64,000 nucleotides of DNA from Actinophytocola sp036402745 (GTDB lineage: Bacteria; Actinomycetota; Actinomycetes; Mycobacteriales; Pseudonocardiaceae), in the NCBI RefSeq assembly GCF_036402745.1, contig NZ_DASWSJ010000201.1, positions 1 to 64,000 on the forward strand, given 5' to 3'. Below the pieces are notes generated by a model. It searched no databases. It was given only the letters and a program-made list of their open reading frames with translations, and had not been told where the DNA came from. The position numbers were made by a program, and so were the translations under genes. Positions within the stretch are counted from its first letter, which is position 1. Every line of letters begins with the position of its first letter. Below are positions 26,534 through 34,980 of this stretch, piece by piece.

Positions 26534-26569
26534 TGGGCGGTGTGGCCGGCGTCGCGGCCACACCGCCCA
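26534..26569. terminator. Bidirectional hairpin terminator between SDR and copA
   Basis: A perfect 15-bp stem (TGGGCGGTGTGGCCG and its complement) with a 6-nt loop sits between two convergent genes, 12 bp beyond the copA stop codon. Confidence 0.8.
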
Positions 26570-26581
26570 TGCGGTGGACGA

Positions 26582-29110
26582 TCAGGAGGCGGTCACCATC
26601 GCTCTCGGCTCGACGGCGCTCACCTGCCCGGCGCGGCTCGGGAGGTCGCCGCCGGCCCGGGGCGTGAACGCGCGCAGGCGCAGGCTGTTGGACACCACGA
26701 ACACCGAGCTGCCCGCCATGATCAGGCCGGCGAGCATGGGGTTGAGCAACCCGCTCGCCGCGAGCGGGATCGCGGCGAGGTTGTAGGCGAACGCCCAGAA
26801 CAGGTTGGACCTGATCGTGCCGAGCGTGCGGCGCGACAGGCGGATCGCGTCCGCGACCACCCGCAGGTCACCACGCACCAGCGTGAGGTCCGCCGCCTCG
26901 ATCGCGACGTCGGTGCCGGTGCCCATGGCGAGCCCGAGGTCGGCCTGGGCGAGCGCGGCGGCGTCGTTGACCCCGTCGCCGACCATGGCCACCACGCGGC
27001 CCTCGGCCTGCAGCCGCTTGACCTGCTCGACCTTGCCGGCCGGCAGCACCTCGGCGATCACCTCGGTGATGCCCACCTCCGCCGCGACCGCCCTGGCCAC
27101 GGCCTCGTTGTCACCGGTCAGCAGGATCGGCCTGAGGCCGAGCGCCCGCAGCTGCCTGACCGCCGCCACGCTGGTCGGCTTGACCGTGTCGGACACGACG
27201 AGCAGGCCGCGCGCCACGCCGTCCCAGCTGACCACGACCGACGTCCGGCCGGCCGCGGCCGCCGCGGCCCGCGCCGCCACCAGCTCGGCCGGCAGCTCCG
27301 CCGCGTCGGCCCGGCCGACGACCACCTCGTGACCGGCCACGGTGCCCCGCACGCCGAGCCCGGCCTCGTTGACGAAGTCTGTCGCGACCGGCAGGACGCC
27401 GACCCTCTCCTTCGCCCCGGCCGCGATGGCTCGCGCGATCGGGTGCTCCGAGGCGTCCTCGATGCCGCCGGCGAGCCGCAGCAGCTCGTCGCCCGTGACC
27501 CCGTCGGCCGGCACGACGTCCACGAGCGACATCTCGCCGGTGGTGACCGTGCCGGTCTTGTCCAGCACCACGGTGTCGACCTTGCGGGTGGACTCCAGCA
27601 CCTCCGGGCCCTTGATGAGGATGCCCAGCTGCGCGCCCCGGCCGGTGCCGACCAGCAACGCGGTCGGCGTGGCCAGCCCCAGGGCGCACGGGCACGCGAC
27701 GATCAGCACGGCGACCGCCGCGGTGAACGCCGCCGCGGCCGGGGCGCCGGTGCCGAACCAGTAGCCGAGCGTGGCCAGCGACAGCCCGATGACGCCGGGC
27801 ACGAACACCGCGGACACCTGGTCGGCCAGCCGCTGGATCTGTGCCTTGCCGGTCTGCGCGTCCTCGACGAGCTTGGCCATCTGGGCGAGCTGGGTGTCCG
27901 CGCCGACCCGGGTGGCCCGCACGACCAGCCGGCCGCCGACGTTGACCGTGGCCCCGACGACCTCGTCGCCGGGCCCGGCCTCGACCGGTACCGACTCACC
28001 GGTGAGCATGCTCGCGTCGACCGCCGAGGAGCCTTCCTCGACCACCCCGTCGGTCGCCACCTTCTCCCCCGGCCGCACCACGAACCGGTCGCCGACCGCG
28101 AGCTCGGCGACCGGGATCGTCGTCTCGACCCCGCCGCGCAGCACGGCGACGTCCTTGGCGCCCAAGGACAACAGGGCCCGCAGCGCCGCCCCGGAGCGGC
28201 GCTTGGCCCGCGCCTCGAAGTACCGTCCACAGAGGATGAACAGGGTCACCCCGGCGGCCACCTCGAGGTACAGGTTGGCCTCGCCGGCCGTTCGCTCGAT
28301 CGTGATGCGGAACGGGTGCTTCATGCCCGGCATGCCGGCCTCGCCGAGGAACAGCGTGTACAGCGACCAGAGGAACGCCGAGCTCGTGCCGACGGAGATC
28401 AGCGTGTCCATTGTCGCCGCGCCGTGGCGCAGGTTCGCGAGCGCGGCCTTGTGGAACGGGAACGCGCCCCACACGACCACGGGCCCGGCGAGCGCCAGCG
28501 ACGCCCACTGCCAGTAGTCGAACTGGAACAGCGGGACCATCGCCATCGCGATCACCGGCACCGTGAGCACGGCGACGATGAGCACCCGGTCGCGGGCCGC
28601 GCGCAGCTCGGCGTCGTGCCCGGCCACCGCGTCGTCCACTTCGGACTCCTCGGCCTCCGGCGCGGCCGGCAGCTCCGCCGTGTAGCCCAGCTCCTCGATC
28701 GCGGCGACCACCTCGGCCGCCGACACCGCGGGCGGGTGCGACACCCTCGCCTTCTCCGTGGCGTAGTTGACGCTCGCGGTGACCCCGTCGAGCTCGTTGA
28801 GATGGTTCTCGATCCGCGCCGCGCACGACGCACACGTCATGCCGCCGACGACGATCTCCAGCTCACCGGTCCTCGCCGGCCGAACCGGCTTCGGCACCGG
28901 CTTCGCGGTGTAGCCGAGCTCCTCGATCGCGGCGACCACGTCCGCCTCCGACACCGCTGCCGGGTGGGTGACCCTGGCCTTCTCCGTGGCGTAGTTGACC
29001 GTCGCGTGCACGCCGTCGAGCTCGTTGAGGTGGTTCTCGATCCGCGCCGCGCACGACGCGCAGGTCATGCCGCCGATGAGCAGCTCGACCCGGTCAGCCG
29101 CCGTGGCCAT
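26582..29110 (-). CDS. copA: Copper-exporting P1B-type ATPase with two HMA domains
   Basis: I chose ATG 29110 with GGAGGGG upstream (842 residues) over an in-frame start at 29140. Two N-terminal metal-binding domains each carry GGMTCASC. Then come the transmembrane region, the actuator motif LTGESVP, the ion-binding CPC in ACPCALGLATPTALL, the phosphorylated Asp in DKTGTVTTGE, SEHP for ATP binding, and GDGVND. The last helices have YNLAAIP and the MAGSS motif typical of Cu(I) pumps. It should move Cu(I) out of the cytoplasm. Its start overlaps the end of the upstream gene by 17 bases, so the two are co-translated. The pair beside a probable copper-ligand pathway suggests coordinated uptake and detoxification. 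Confidence 0.95.
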   Translation of the reverse strand: MATAADRVELLIGGMTCASCAARIENHLNELDGVHATVNYATEKARVTHPAAVSEADVVAAIEELGYTAKPVPKPVRPARTGELEIVVGGMTCASCAARIENHLNELDGVTASVNYATEKARVSHPPAVSAAEVVAAIEELGYTAELPAAPEAEESEVDDAVAGHDAELRAARDRVLIVAVLTVPVIAMAMVPLFQFDYWQWASLALAGPVVVWGAFPFHKAALANLRHGAATMDTLISVGTSSAFLWSLYTLFLGEAGMPGMKHPFRITIERTAGEANLYLEVAAGVTLFILCGRYFEARAKRRSGAALRALLSLGAKDVAVLRGGVETTIPVAELAVGDRFVVRPGEKVATDGVVEEGSSAVDASMLTGESVPVEAGPGDEVVGATVNVGGRLVVRATRVGADTQLAQMAKLVEDAQTGKAQIQRLADQVSAVFVPGVIGLSLATLGYWFGTGAPAAAAFTAAVAVLIVACPCALGLATPTALLVGTGRGAQLGILIKGPEVLESTRKVDTVVLDKTGTVTTGEMSLVDVVPADGVTGDELLRLAGGIEDASEHPIARAIAAGAKERVGVLPVATDFVNEAGLGVRGTVAGHEVVVGRADAAELPAELVAARAAAAAAGRTSVVVSWDGVARGLLVVSDTVKPTSVAAVRQLRALGLRPILLTGDNEAVARAVAAEVGITEVIAEVLPAGKVEQVKRLQAEGRVVAMVGDGVNDAAALAQADLGLAMGTGTDVAIEAADLTLVRGDLRVVADAIRLSRRTLGTIRSNLFWAFAYNLAAIPLAASGLLNPMLAGLIMAGSSVFVVSNSLRLRAFTPRAGGDLPSRAGQVSAVEPRAMVTAS
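28685..29090 (-). repeat. Tandem duplication encoding two near-identical HMA domains
   Basis: Two segments of about 190 bp encode domains that share long identical runs (GMTCASCAARIENHLNELDG, then VNYATEKARV and VVAAIEELGYTA). The degree of identity suggests a recent duplication or gene conversion inside copA. Confidence 0.85.
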
Positions 29111-30080
29111 GCGTCGCCCCTCCCGTGCCGCCGCCGACACCCGCGTCGGCGCTGTTGCCGCCCGCGAGGTTGATCTTCTTGGCCTTCTCGAACTCCGCCG
29201 GGGTCAGGCCGTGCGGCGGCGGGTTCGGGCCCCCGACGTCGACCGTGAACTCGGCGGTGCGCACCACACCCTGGTGCTGGAAGTCCAGGTACAGCCGGTA
29301 CGGGCCGTAGGAGGGCACGGTCGTGAAGAAATCGATCTCCGGGCCCGGCTTGGTCTTCCCGTCGCCGGGCATGCCGTCCGGGTGGACGTGCAGGTAGGCC
29401 ATGTCCCCGTCGCGCAACGCCACCAGGTGGCCGTAGGCGGCGAGGTAGGGCTCGAGGTCCGTGACCGGCCGGCCGGCCCTCGACACGCGCAGCGCGAGCT
29501 TGCTGACCTTGCCGGGCACGAGCTTTCCGCTCAGCGTCACGGTGTAGCCGTCGACGGTCGCGGTGTTCGACGGTGCCGGCAGCGCCTTGGGCTGGTAGTC
29601 GCCGGCCACCGAGATGTCCGCGCCGAGCGTGGTGGGGTGGATGCCCCAGGCCGGGAAGAAGTCGGCGAAGATCCGGTACTCGCCGGCGTCGGCGAACGTC
29701 AGCGGGATCCGCCAGGTGCCGTCGGCGCCCAGGTTCGGGTGGACGTGCTGGAAGTTGGACAGGTCGTGCCGCGCGACGATCAGGTGCAGCAGCTTGTCGT
29801 GCTGCGTCTTGTACTGCAGCAGCGGCTTGCCGTCCCGTTCCTGGACCTGGAACGCGAGGGTCTGCCGCTTGCCCGCCTGGAAGGTGTCGTCGAGCACCTT
29901 CAGCGTCATGCTTTCCTGGGAGATCATCAGGCCGCCGGGGCCCTCCTCCTCGGCCGGCGCCGCCGTCGCGGCCGCTGCCGGCGCGGGTGCCGGGCCGACC
30001 ACCCGACCGACCACATAGGAGCTCGCGAACACCAGTATCAGGGCGAGCACGAAAGCCCCGAGCTTGGTCACCGTCTTCAT
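29094..30080 (-). CDS. Membrane-anchored His-rich extracytoplasmic protein of the copper operon
   Basis: I chose ATG 30080 with AGGGGACG upstream (328 residues). An N-terminal hydrophobic segment (LGAFVLALILVFASSYVVG) would anchor it. An Ala/Pro linker follows, and then a large beta-rich extracellular part with several HxH patterns: FQHVHPNL, MAYLHVHPDG, and a C-terminal THGHGG tail. Similar proteins are often found beside copA/copZ genes in actinobacteria, and the His pairs could bind copper. I know of no assigned function for this family. It is translationally coupled to copA downstream. Putative metal-responsive repeats lie 74 bp upstream of its start. Confidence 0.75.
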   Translation of the reverse strand: MKTVTKLGAFVLALILVFASSYVVGRVVGPAPAPAAAATAAPAEEEGPGGLMISQESMTLKVLDDTFQAGKRQTLAFQVQERDGKPLLQYKTQHDKLLHLIVARHDLSNFQHVHPNLGADGTWRIPLTFADAGEYRIFADFFPAWGIHPTTLGADISVAGDYQPKALPAPSNTATVDGYTVTLSGKLVPGKVSKLALRVSRAGRPVTDLEPYLAAYGHLVALRDGDMAYLHVHPDGMPGDGKTKPGPEIDFFTTVPSYGPYRLYLDFQHQGVVRTAEFTVDVGGPNPPPHGLTPAEFEKAKKINLAGGNSADAGVGGGTGGATHGHGG

Positions 30081-30153
30081 GAATACCGTCCCCTGTGGAC
30101 AAACAAAGATGGGAAATCGCCTGAACACGAACTGTCAGAACGATACGCGGGAG

Positions 30154-30191
30154 GGGTATACGGGTCCATAGCGCGCGGAAGCGGGTATACG
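30154..30191. promoter_or_regulatory. Paired GGGTATACG elements before the copper operon
   Basis: GGGTATACG occurs at 30154-30162 and 30183-30191, 29 bp apart (close to three helical turns), each centred on a GTATAC palindrome. CsoR-type copper repressor sites are built from ATACCC/GGGTAT half sites, so these are candidate copper-responsive operators. No csoR gene is in the window. Confidence 0.45.
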
Positions 30192-30340
30192 CAGAATATG
30201 GCGCAGATATAGAAACCGGTAAACCGTCACGTCCCGGCCGGGAATTTATCCCGTACAAAGTGTTCCGGCGACCGCGGCTCGACCGGGGAATGGGTGTGCG
30301 GTGACCGGACGATGACCGCGCCGTACTCCGCGCGGCCCGG

Positions 30341-31768
30341 TCAGCTCCGGTCCGACGGCGGGGCGGCGCTCGGCAGCTGGACGTGCACCCACGCACCGGG
30401 GTAGGTGCTCGCCCGGTCGGGTGGTGGGTCGTGGATCCACGCGCGCCCGCCGTTCGCGTGGGTCAGCTCTCGCACGATGGCCAGGCCCAGGCCCGTGCCG
30501 CCGGAGTCGCGCACGCGGGCCTCGTCGAGCCGGGTGAAGCGGTCGAACACCTGGTCGCGCTGGTCGGCGGGGACGCCCGGGCCGTCGTCGGCCACCACGA
30601 AGTCGACCACGCCGTAGGCGTCGCCGAGGTGGACGGCGACGCGGTGCCCGGCGTGCCGGACGGCGTTGTCGAGCAGGTTGCGCACCACCCGGGTCAGCTC
30701 CCTCGGGTCGGCACGGACCCGGGCCGGGCCGACGCCGGCCGCGTCGATCGTGCGGGTCGTGGCCTGCCGGGCGCGGGCTATCTCCGCGTGCACGAGGTCG
30801 TCGAGGTCCACGTCGCGCTGGGTGCGGAAGGACTGGTCGGGGTCGTCGAGGCGGGCCAGCGCGAGCAGGTCGTCCATCAACGACTCCAGCCGGCGCAGAC
30901 CGGACATCAGCACCGGCCCGACCTCGGTCCACGGCGCGGTCTCCGGATGCCGGATGGCGTTGTCCACCTGGGCGGTGATCGCGGTCAGCGGGCTGCGCAG
31001 CTCGTGCGCGGCGTCGCCGACGAACCGGCGCTGGGCGTTCGACGCCGCCTCGAGCCGGCTCAGCATCCGGTTCAGGGTGGTGGCCAGGCGGTGGACCTCG
31101 TCGGCGGAGGGCGGCAGGGCGAGCCTGCGGTGCAGGTCGGTCGCGCTGATGTCGTCGACCTCGCCGCGGAGCCGGTCGACCGGCCGCAGGGTCCTGGCGG
31201 TGAGCACCCAGGTGGTCAGGGCCAGCACGCCGACCAGCGTGGACATGCCGAGCGCGAGCCCCGTGCGCAGGGCCGCCATCGTGCGTTCCTGCTGGGCGAG
31301 CGAGGCCGCCACGACGATCGTGGCGGGCCGGCCGCCCATGGTCGTCGGCGCGGTCACCACCCGGTAGGCCGTGCCGTCGCCGATCGGCAGGTCGGAGCGG
31401 GTGACGGCGCCACCGGTCAGCAACACGGCCGGCAGCGGGTTGGTCATCATCGGCTCGTTGCCGACCAGGTCGGCCCCGCTGGCCAGCACGTTGCCGGCCG
31501 CGTCCAGGATCTGCACGGCGCTGATGTCCTCGCCGGTGTTGGGGATCGGGCCGGTGACCTTGCCGCCCTCCGCGAGGATGGCGACGTCGTGGGCACGCTG
31601 CCGGGCCACGTCGTCGACCGAGGCCTGCAGGGAGCCCTGCACACCGAACAGGATCAGCACCGAGAGCGCGGTCACGCTGATGCCGAAGATCAGCGTCGCG
31701 GCCAGGGTCAGCCGGGCACGCAGCGAGCGCCGCTGCCACCAGCCGACCGGTCCGTGCCGCATGCCCAT
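30341..31768 (-). CDS. Two-component sensor histidine kinase (HAMP/HisKA type)
   Basis: This 475-residue kinase starts at ATG 31768. The order is: transmembrane helix (LTLAATLIFGISVTALSVL), extracytoplasmic sensor of about 120 residues, second helix (LGMSTLVGVLALTTWVL), HAMP, HisKA with the phosphoacceptor His in DAAHELRSPLTA, and HATPase with NLLDNAVRHA, DDGPGVP and GGTGLGLAIV. It is the evident partner of the OmpR-type regulator at 32375. The architecture resembles CutS of Streptomyces and copper-responsive sensors. With the copper operon next door, a copper or envelope-stress signal is plausible but unproven. Confidence 0.9.
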   Translation of the reverse strand: MGMRHGPVGWWQRRSLRARLTLAATLIFGISVTALSVLILFGVQGSLQASVDDVARQRAHDVAILAEGGKVTGPIPNTGEDISAVQILDAAGNVLASGADLVGNEPMMTNPLPAVLLTGGAVTRSDLPIGDGTAYRVVTAPTTMGGRPATIVVAASLAQQERTMAALRTGLALGMSTLVGVLALTTWVLTARTLRPVDRLRGEVDDISATDLHRRLALPPSADEVHRLATTLNRMLSRLEAASNAQRRFVGDAAHELRSPLTAITAQVDNAIRHPETAPWTEVGPVLMSGLRRLESLMDDLLALARLDDPDQSFRTQRDVDLDDLVHAEIARARQATTRTIDAAGVGPARVRADPRELTRVVRNLLDNAVRHAGHRVAVHLGDAYGVVDFVVADDGPGVPADQRDQVFDRFTRLDEARVRDSGGTGLGLAIVRELTHANGGRAWIHDPPPDRASTYPGAWVHVQLPSAAPPSDRS

Positions 31769-31927
31769 GAGCCAACCGTAGGACGCGGCCGCTGTGCGGA
31801 GCCTGAGAGTGGCCGGTTTCTCGCCGGTTCTCATCGTCCTCTCATCCGCTCTCACCGTCGTGCCAGTGGGTCGGGGGCAGGCTCGCGGCATCCGGTGAGA
31901 GCCACCGGATGACCTCAGGAGGAGATA

Positions 31928-32239
31928 GTGAACACAAGCAAGAAGATGGTCCTCGCCGCCGCGGCCGCTGTCGCGATCGGTGGCGTGGTCGGCGGTACGG
32001 CGTTCGCGTCGGCGTCCACCCCGGCCAGCACCCCGGGGGTGCCGGCGGCCCCCGCCGTGCAGCAGGCGCCCGCCCCGGCGGCCGCTCCGGACAAGGCCGA
32101 GCCGGGTGACACCCCGGACAAGGCCGAGAAGGCCGAGGCCCCGGATGCCGGTGAGTCCACCGGTCCGGACAAGGACAACGTCCAGCACGAGGCGACCGGC
32201 GACGAAGGCAACCACGCCGACGAGCCGGCGGCCAAGTAG
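31928..32239 (+). CDS. Small secreted Ala/Pro/Asp/Lys-rich protein
   Basis: This 103-residue protein starts at GTG 31928 behind CAGGAGG. A clear signal peptide (KKMVLAAAAAVAIGGVVGG, cleavage near AFASA) is followed by a low-complexity, probably disordered mature part. It is rich in Pro and Ala first, then in Asp, Glu, Lys and Gly, with two repeated PDKAE units. It has no Cys. It lies between, and is divergent from, the histidine kinase gene and precedes the response regulator. It may be a target or sensory accessory of that pair. I do not recognise the family. Confidence 0.8.
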   Translation: MNTSKKMVLAAAAAVAIGGVVGGTAFASASTPASTPGVPAAPAVQQAPAPAAAPDKAEPGDTPDKAEKAEAPDAGESTGPDKDNVQHEATGDEGNHADEPAAK

Positions 32240-32258
32240 CGAGCCGCACGCTGCCCGG

Positions 32259-32290
32259 GCGGGCCCGTCGCGAGTTCGCGGCGGGCCCGC
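32259..32290 (+). terminator. Hairpin terminator after the small secreted protein gene
   Basis: A 9-bp outer stem (GCGGGCCCG), a mismatch and a further 4-bp stem enclose a 4-nt loop, starting 19 bp after the stop codon. The response regulator gene downstream therefore probably has its own promoter. Confidence 0.7.
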
Positions 32291-32374
32291 TCTCACGACG
32301 GTTGCCCTGTGATACCGACTCGCTCGCAAGCTCGCTCTCAGCGTGTCCTCATTTTCGACGGGCACGATGGCCGT

Positions 32375-33052
32375 ATGCGGGTACTGCTGGTCGAGGACGA
32401 CCCGGACGTCGCCGAGGCGGTGCGACGCGGGCTCGCCGCCGAGCACGTCGGAGTGAGCGTCGAGCGCGACGGAAGGTCCGGGCTGGAGTCCGCCTGTACC
32501 GGTCACTACGACGTGGTCGTGCTGGACATCGCGCTGCCGGCGCTGTCCGGCTACCGGGTGCTGGCCGAGCTGCGGCGGCGGGACGTGTGGACCCCGGTGC
32601 TGATGCTGACCGCCAAGGACGGCGAGTACGACCAGGCCGACGCGTTCGACCTCGGCGCGGACGACTACCTGGTCAAGCCGTTCTCGTTCGTGGTGCTGCT
32701 GGCCCGGCTCCGCGCGCTGGTCCGCCGCGCCGCGCCGCAGCGCCCGGCCGTGCTGACCGCCGGCGACCTCACCCTCGACTCCGCCACCCGCCGGGTGAGC
32801 CGCGGGCTCACGGCGATCGAGCTGACCCCGCGCGAGTTCGGGCTGCTGGAGTTCCTGCTCCGGCACGCCGGCCGGGTGCTGACGAGGACCGAGATCCTGC
32901 ACGGCGTGTGGGACGCCCACTACGAGGGCGACTCCAACGTGGTCGACGTGTACATCCGCTACCTCCGACACAAGATCGACAAGCCCTTCGACCGCACCGC
33001 CCTCGAGACCGTGCGCGGCGTCGGCTACCGGCTGGCCAAGGACGGCGGCTGA
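32375..33052 (+). CDS. OmpR-family response regulator
   Basis: ATG 32375 gives 225 residues and begins exactly with the receiver domain MRVLLVEDDPD. The phosphoacceptor Asp lies in VVVLDIALP, the conserved Lys in DYLVKPFS, and a winged-helix DNA-binding domain follows (LTPREFGLLEFLLRHAG to VRGVGYRLA). The frame is open upstream, but the residues there do not fit the family. It pairs with the histidine kinase at 30341. CutR-like by overall appearance. Targets may include the small secreted protein and the copper operon. Confidence 0.92.
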   Translation: MRVLLVEDDPDVAEAVRRGLAAEHVGVSVERDGRSGLESACTGHYDVVVLDIALPALSGYRVLAELRRRDVWTPVLMLTAKDGEYDQADAFDLGADDYLVKPFSFVVLLARLRALVRRAAPQRPAVLTAGDLTLDSATRRVSRGLTAIELTPREFGLLEFLLRHAGRVLTRTEILHGVWDAHYEGDSNVVDVYIRYLRHKIDKPFDRTALETVRGVGYRLAKDGG

Positions 33053-33127
33053 GCCGGGCGGGAGCGGTCCACACATGCCACCGATCGCACGGTTGGCCGG
33101 CGATTCCGTTACACGGGCGGCTGCTCG

Positions 33128-33165
33128 GTAACGCGTAGCTGTTCCTGATGAAACGAGTTGGAAAC
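33128..33165 (+). promoter_or_regulatory. GlnR-like binding array before the nitrilase cluster
   Basis: GTAAC (33128-33132), GAAAC (33150-33154) and GAAAC (33161-33165) start in an 11-bp register (28, 50, 61). The last two are separated by exactly 6 bp. That matches the GTNAC-n6-GAAAC architecture of actinobacterial GlnR sites. The site lies 100 bp before a gene of a nitrogen-starvation family. Confidence 0.5.
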
Positions 33166-33264
33166 AGTCAACCGGTCAACTTGTGGCAGTCGTCGGCACC
33201 GCCGTTCCGGGGTGGACCGCCGACGGTCTGGTCTCTGATCGCAGCAGTGCAGGGAGGCAAACCC

Positions 33265-33549
33265 GTGCCCGAGGTTCTGTTCCGTGTGCGCTGGCCGGAC
33301 GCGTCCGAACAGCGGTGCTACTCGCCCTCGACCGTGGTCGAGGACTTCTTCTCAGCCGGCACCTCCTATCCGGTGGCGGAATTCGTCGACCGGAGCAGGA
33401 AGGCACTGTCGGCGGCGTCGGAGCGGGTGCGCGGGATCTACGGTTACGGCTGCTCGCAGGCCCTCGCCCAGCTCGCCGAGATCGAGCACACGGCCGCACG
33501 GTTCACCGGCGAGGGCGCGAGCGTGCGGTTGCTGGAGTTCGAGCGATGA
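33265..33549 (+). CDS. MSMEG_0570-family nitrogen-starvation response protein
   Basis: I chose GTG 33265 with AGGGAGG upstream (94 residues) rather than the longer frame from 33148, because the family begins at PEVLFRVRWPDASEQRCYSP. It is a small soluble protein with the signature region SSTVVEDFF-like (here PSTVVEDFFSAG) and a C-terminus ending in LEFER. The function is unknown. In mycobacteria and cyanobacteria, members sit in Nit1-type clusters induced by nitrogen limitation. Here it is the first gene of a ten-gene cluster and overlaps the next gene by ATGA. Confidence 0.8.
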   Translation: MPEVLFRVRWPDASEQRCYSPSTVVEDFFSAGTSYPVAEFVDRSRKALSAASERVRGIYGYGCSQALAQLAEIEHTAARFTGEGASVRLLEFER

Positions 33550-34892
33550 ACGCGGAGCTGGCCGGCTCGCACCGCTCGGTCGTCGTCGTCGGGGGTGGTC
33601 AGGCCGGCCTGTCGATGAGCTACTGCCTCACGCGGGCCGGCGTCGACCACGTCGTGCTGGAACGGGACCGTCCCGGCGGCGAGTGGCGGAACCGGCGCTG
33701 GGACACCTTCTGCCTGGTGACCCCGAACTGGCAGTGCCAGCTGCCCGGTTTTCCTTACCAGGGCGAGGATCCGGACGGTTTCATGGTGCGCGACGACATC
33801 GCGCGCTACATCGAGGACTACGTGAAGTCCTTCGATGCCCCGCTCGCCGAGGGGGTGACCGCGACCCGGCTTCGGCAGGACGCCGACCTCGGCTTCAGGA
33901 TCACCACGACCGCCGGTGAGCTGACCGCCGACCAGGTCGTGCTGGCGACCGGCCCCTACCAGGTGCCGCTGAAGCCACGGATGGCCGAGCGCCTGCCGGC
34001 GGGCATCACGCAGCTGCACTCCTCGGAATACCGCAACCCCGGCCAGCTTCCGCCGGGCGAGATCCTCGTGGTGGGCACCGGCCAGTCCGGTTGCCAGATC
34101 GCCGAGGATCTCCACCTGGCCGGCCGCCGGGTGCATCTCGCGGTGGGCAGCGCACCTCGCGTCGCCCGGTTCTACCGCGGCCGGGACGTGGTGGCCTGGC
34201 TCGAGGACATGGGCTACTACCGGCGCGGCATCGACCAGTTCGCCGACGCCGACGCCGTTCGGTTCCGTGCCAACCATTACGTCACCGGACGCGACGGCGG
34301 CCACGACATCGACCTGCGCGCGTTCGCCCGGCAGGGCATGCGGTTGCACGGCAGGCTCACCGGCATCGACGGCGCCAGGCTGCGGTTCGCGGACGACCTC
34401 AAGAAGAACCTGGACGGCGCCGACGCGGTCTCCGAGGGGATCAAGGACTCGATCGACGACTACCTGGCCGCGGCGGGCATCGACGCGCCGGCCGAGGAAC
34501 GGTACGTGCCGGGGTGGGAACCCCGCACCGGACCGTCCGAAGTGGACCTCGAGGCGGCGGGGATCACGTCCGTCGTGTGGAGTACGGGATTCGGCCGCGA
34601 CCACCGGTGGATCGAGGTGCCCGTCTTCGACGGCCGCGGCTATCCCACCCACGACCGGGGGGTCACCAGCCGCCCCGGCCTGTACTTCATCGGCCTGCCC
34701 TGGCAGTACACGTGGGGTTCCGGCCGGTTCTGCGGCGTGGCGGCGGACGCCGAATATCTCGCCTCCTATATCCAGACCGTGCAGTCCGTGGCCAAGCCGG
34801 GCGCCGGAAGTGAAGTGCACTGGATCGCCGGAACTCCCGACAGCACCTTCCCCAGCGATGAATACTGGACCGCCCCCCGAACGGTCGCATAG
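33546..34892 (+). CDS. MSMEG_0569-family flavin-dependent oxidoreductase
   Basis: This 448-residue FAD/NAD(P)H-type oxidoreductase has an N-terminal FAD motif VVVGGGQAGLS and a second nucleotide-binding motif ILVVGTGQSGCQIAEDL. It resembles flavin monooxygenases that act on nitrogen-containing small molecules. It starts at ATG 33546, overlapping the stop of the preceding gene. It is a standard member of the Nit1C gene set. Its substrate in that pathway is not known. Confidence 0.88.
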   Translation: MNAELAGSHRSVVVVGGGQAGLSMSYCLTRAGVDHVVLERDRPGGEWRNRRWDTFCLVTPNWQCQLPGFPYQGEDPDGFMVRDDIARYIEDYVKSFDAPLAEGVTATRLRQDADLGFRITTTAGELTADQVVLATGPYQVPLKPRMAERLPAGITQLHSSEYRNPGQLPPGEILVVGTGQSGCQIAEDLHLAGRRVHLAVGSAPRVARFYRGRDVVAWLEDMGYYRRGIDQFADADAVRFRANHYVTGRDGGHDIDLRAFARQGMRLHGRLTGIDGARLRFADDLKKNLDGADAVSEGIKDSIDDYLAAAGIDAPAEERYVPGWEPRTGPSEVDLEAAGITSVVWSTGFGRDHRWIEVPVFDGRGYPTHDRGVTSRPGLYFIGLPWQYTWGSGRFCGVAADAEYLASYIQTVQSVAKPGAGSEVHWIAGTPDSTFPSDEYWTAPRTVA

Positions 34893-34980
34893 GGGAAGCG
34901 TTCACGTATCCGAAACATCGGAAACGTCGATTTGTTCTCGATTACATCATTTCGACATGAGTTATGGACAGGATTCCCTC

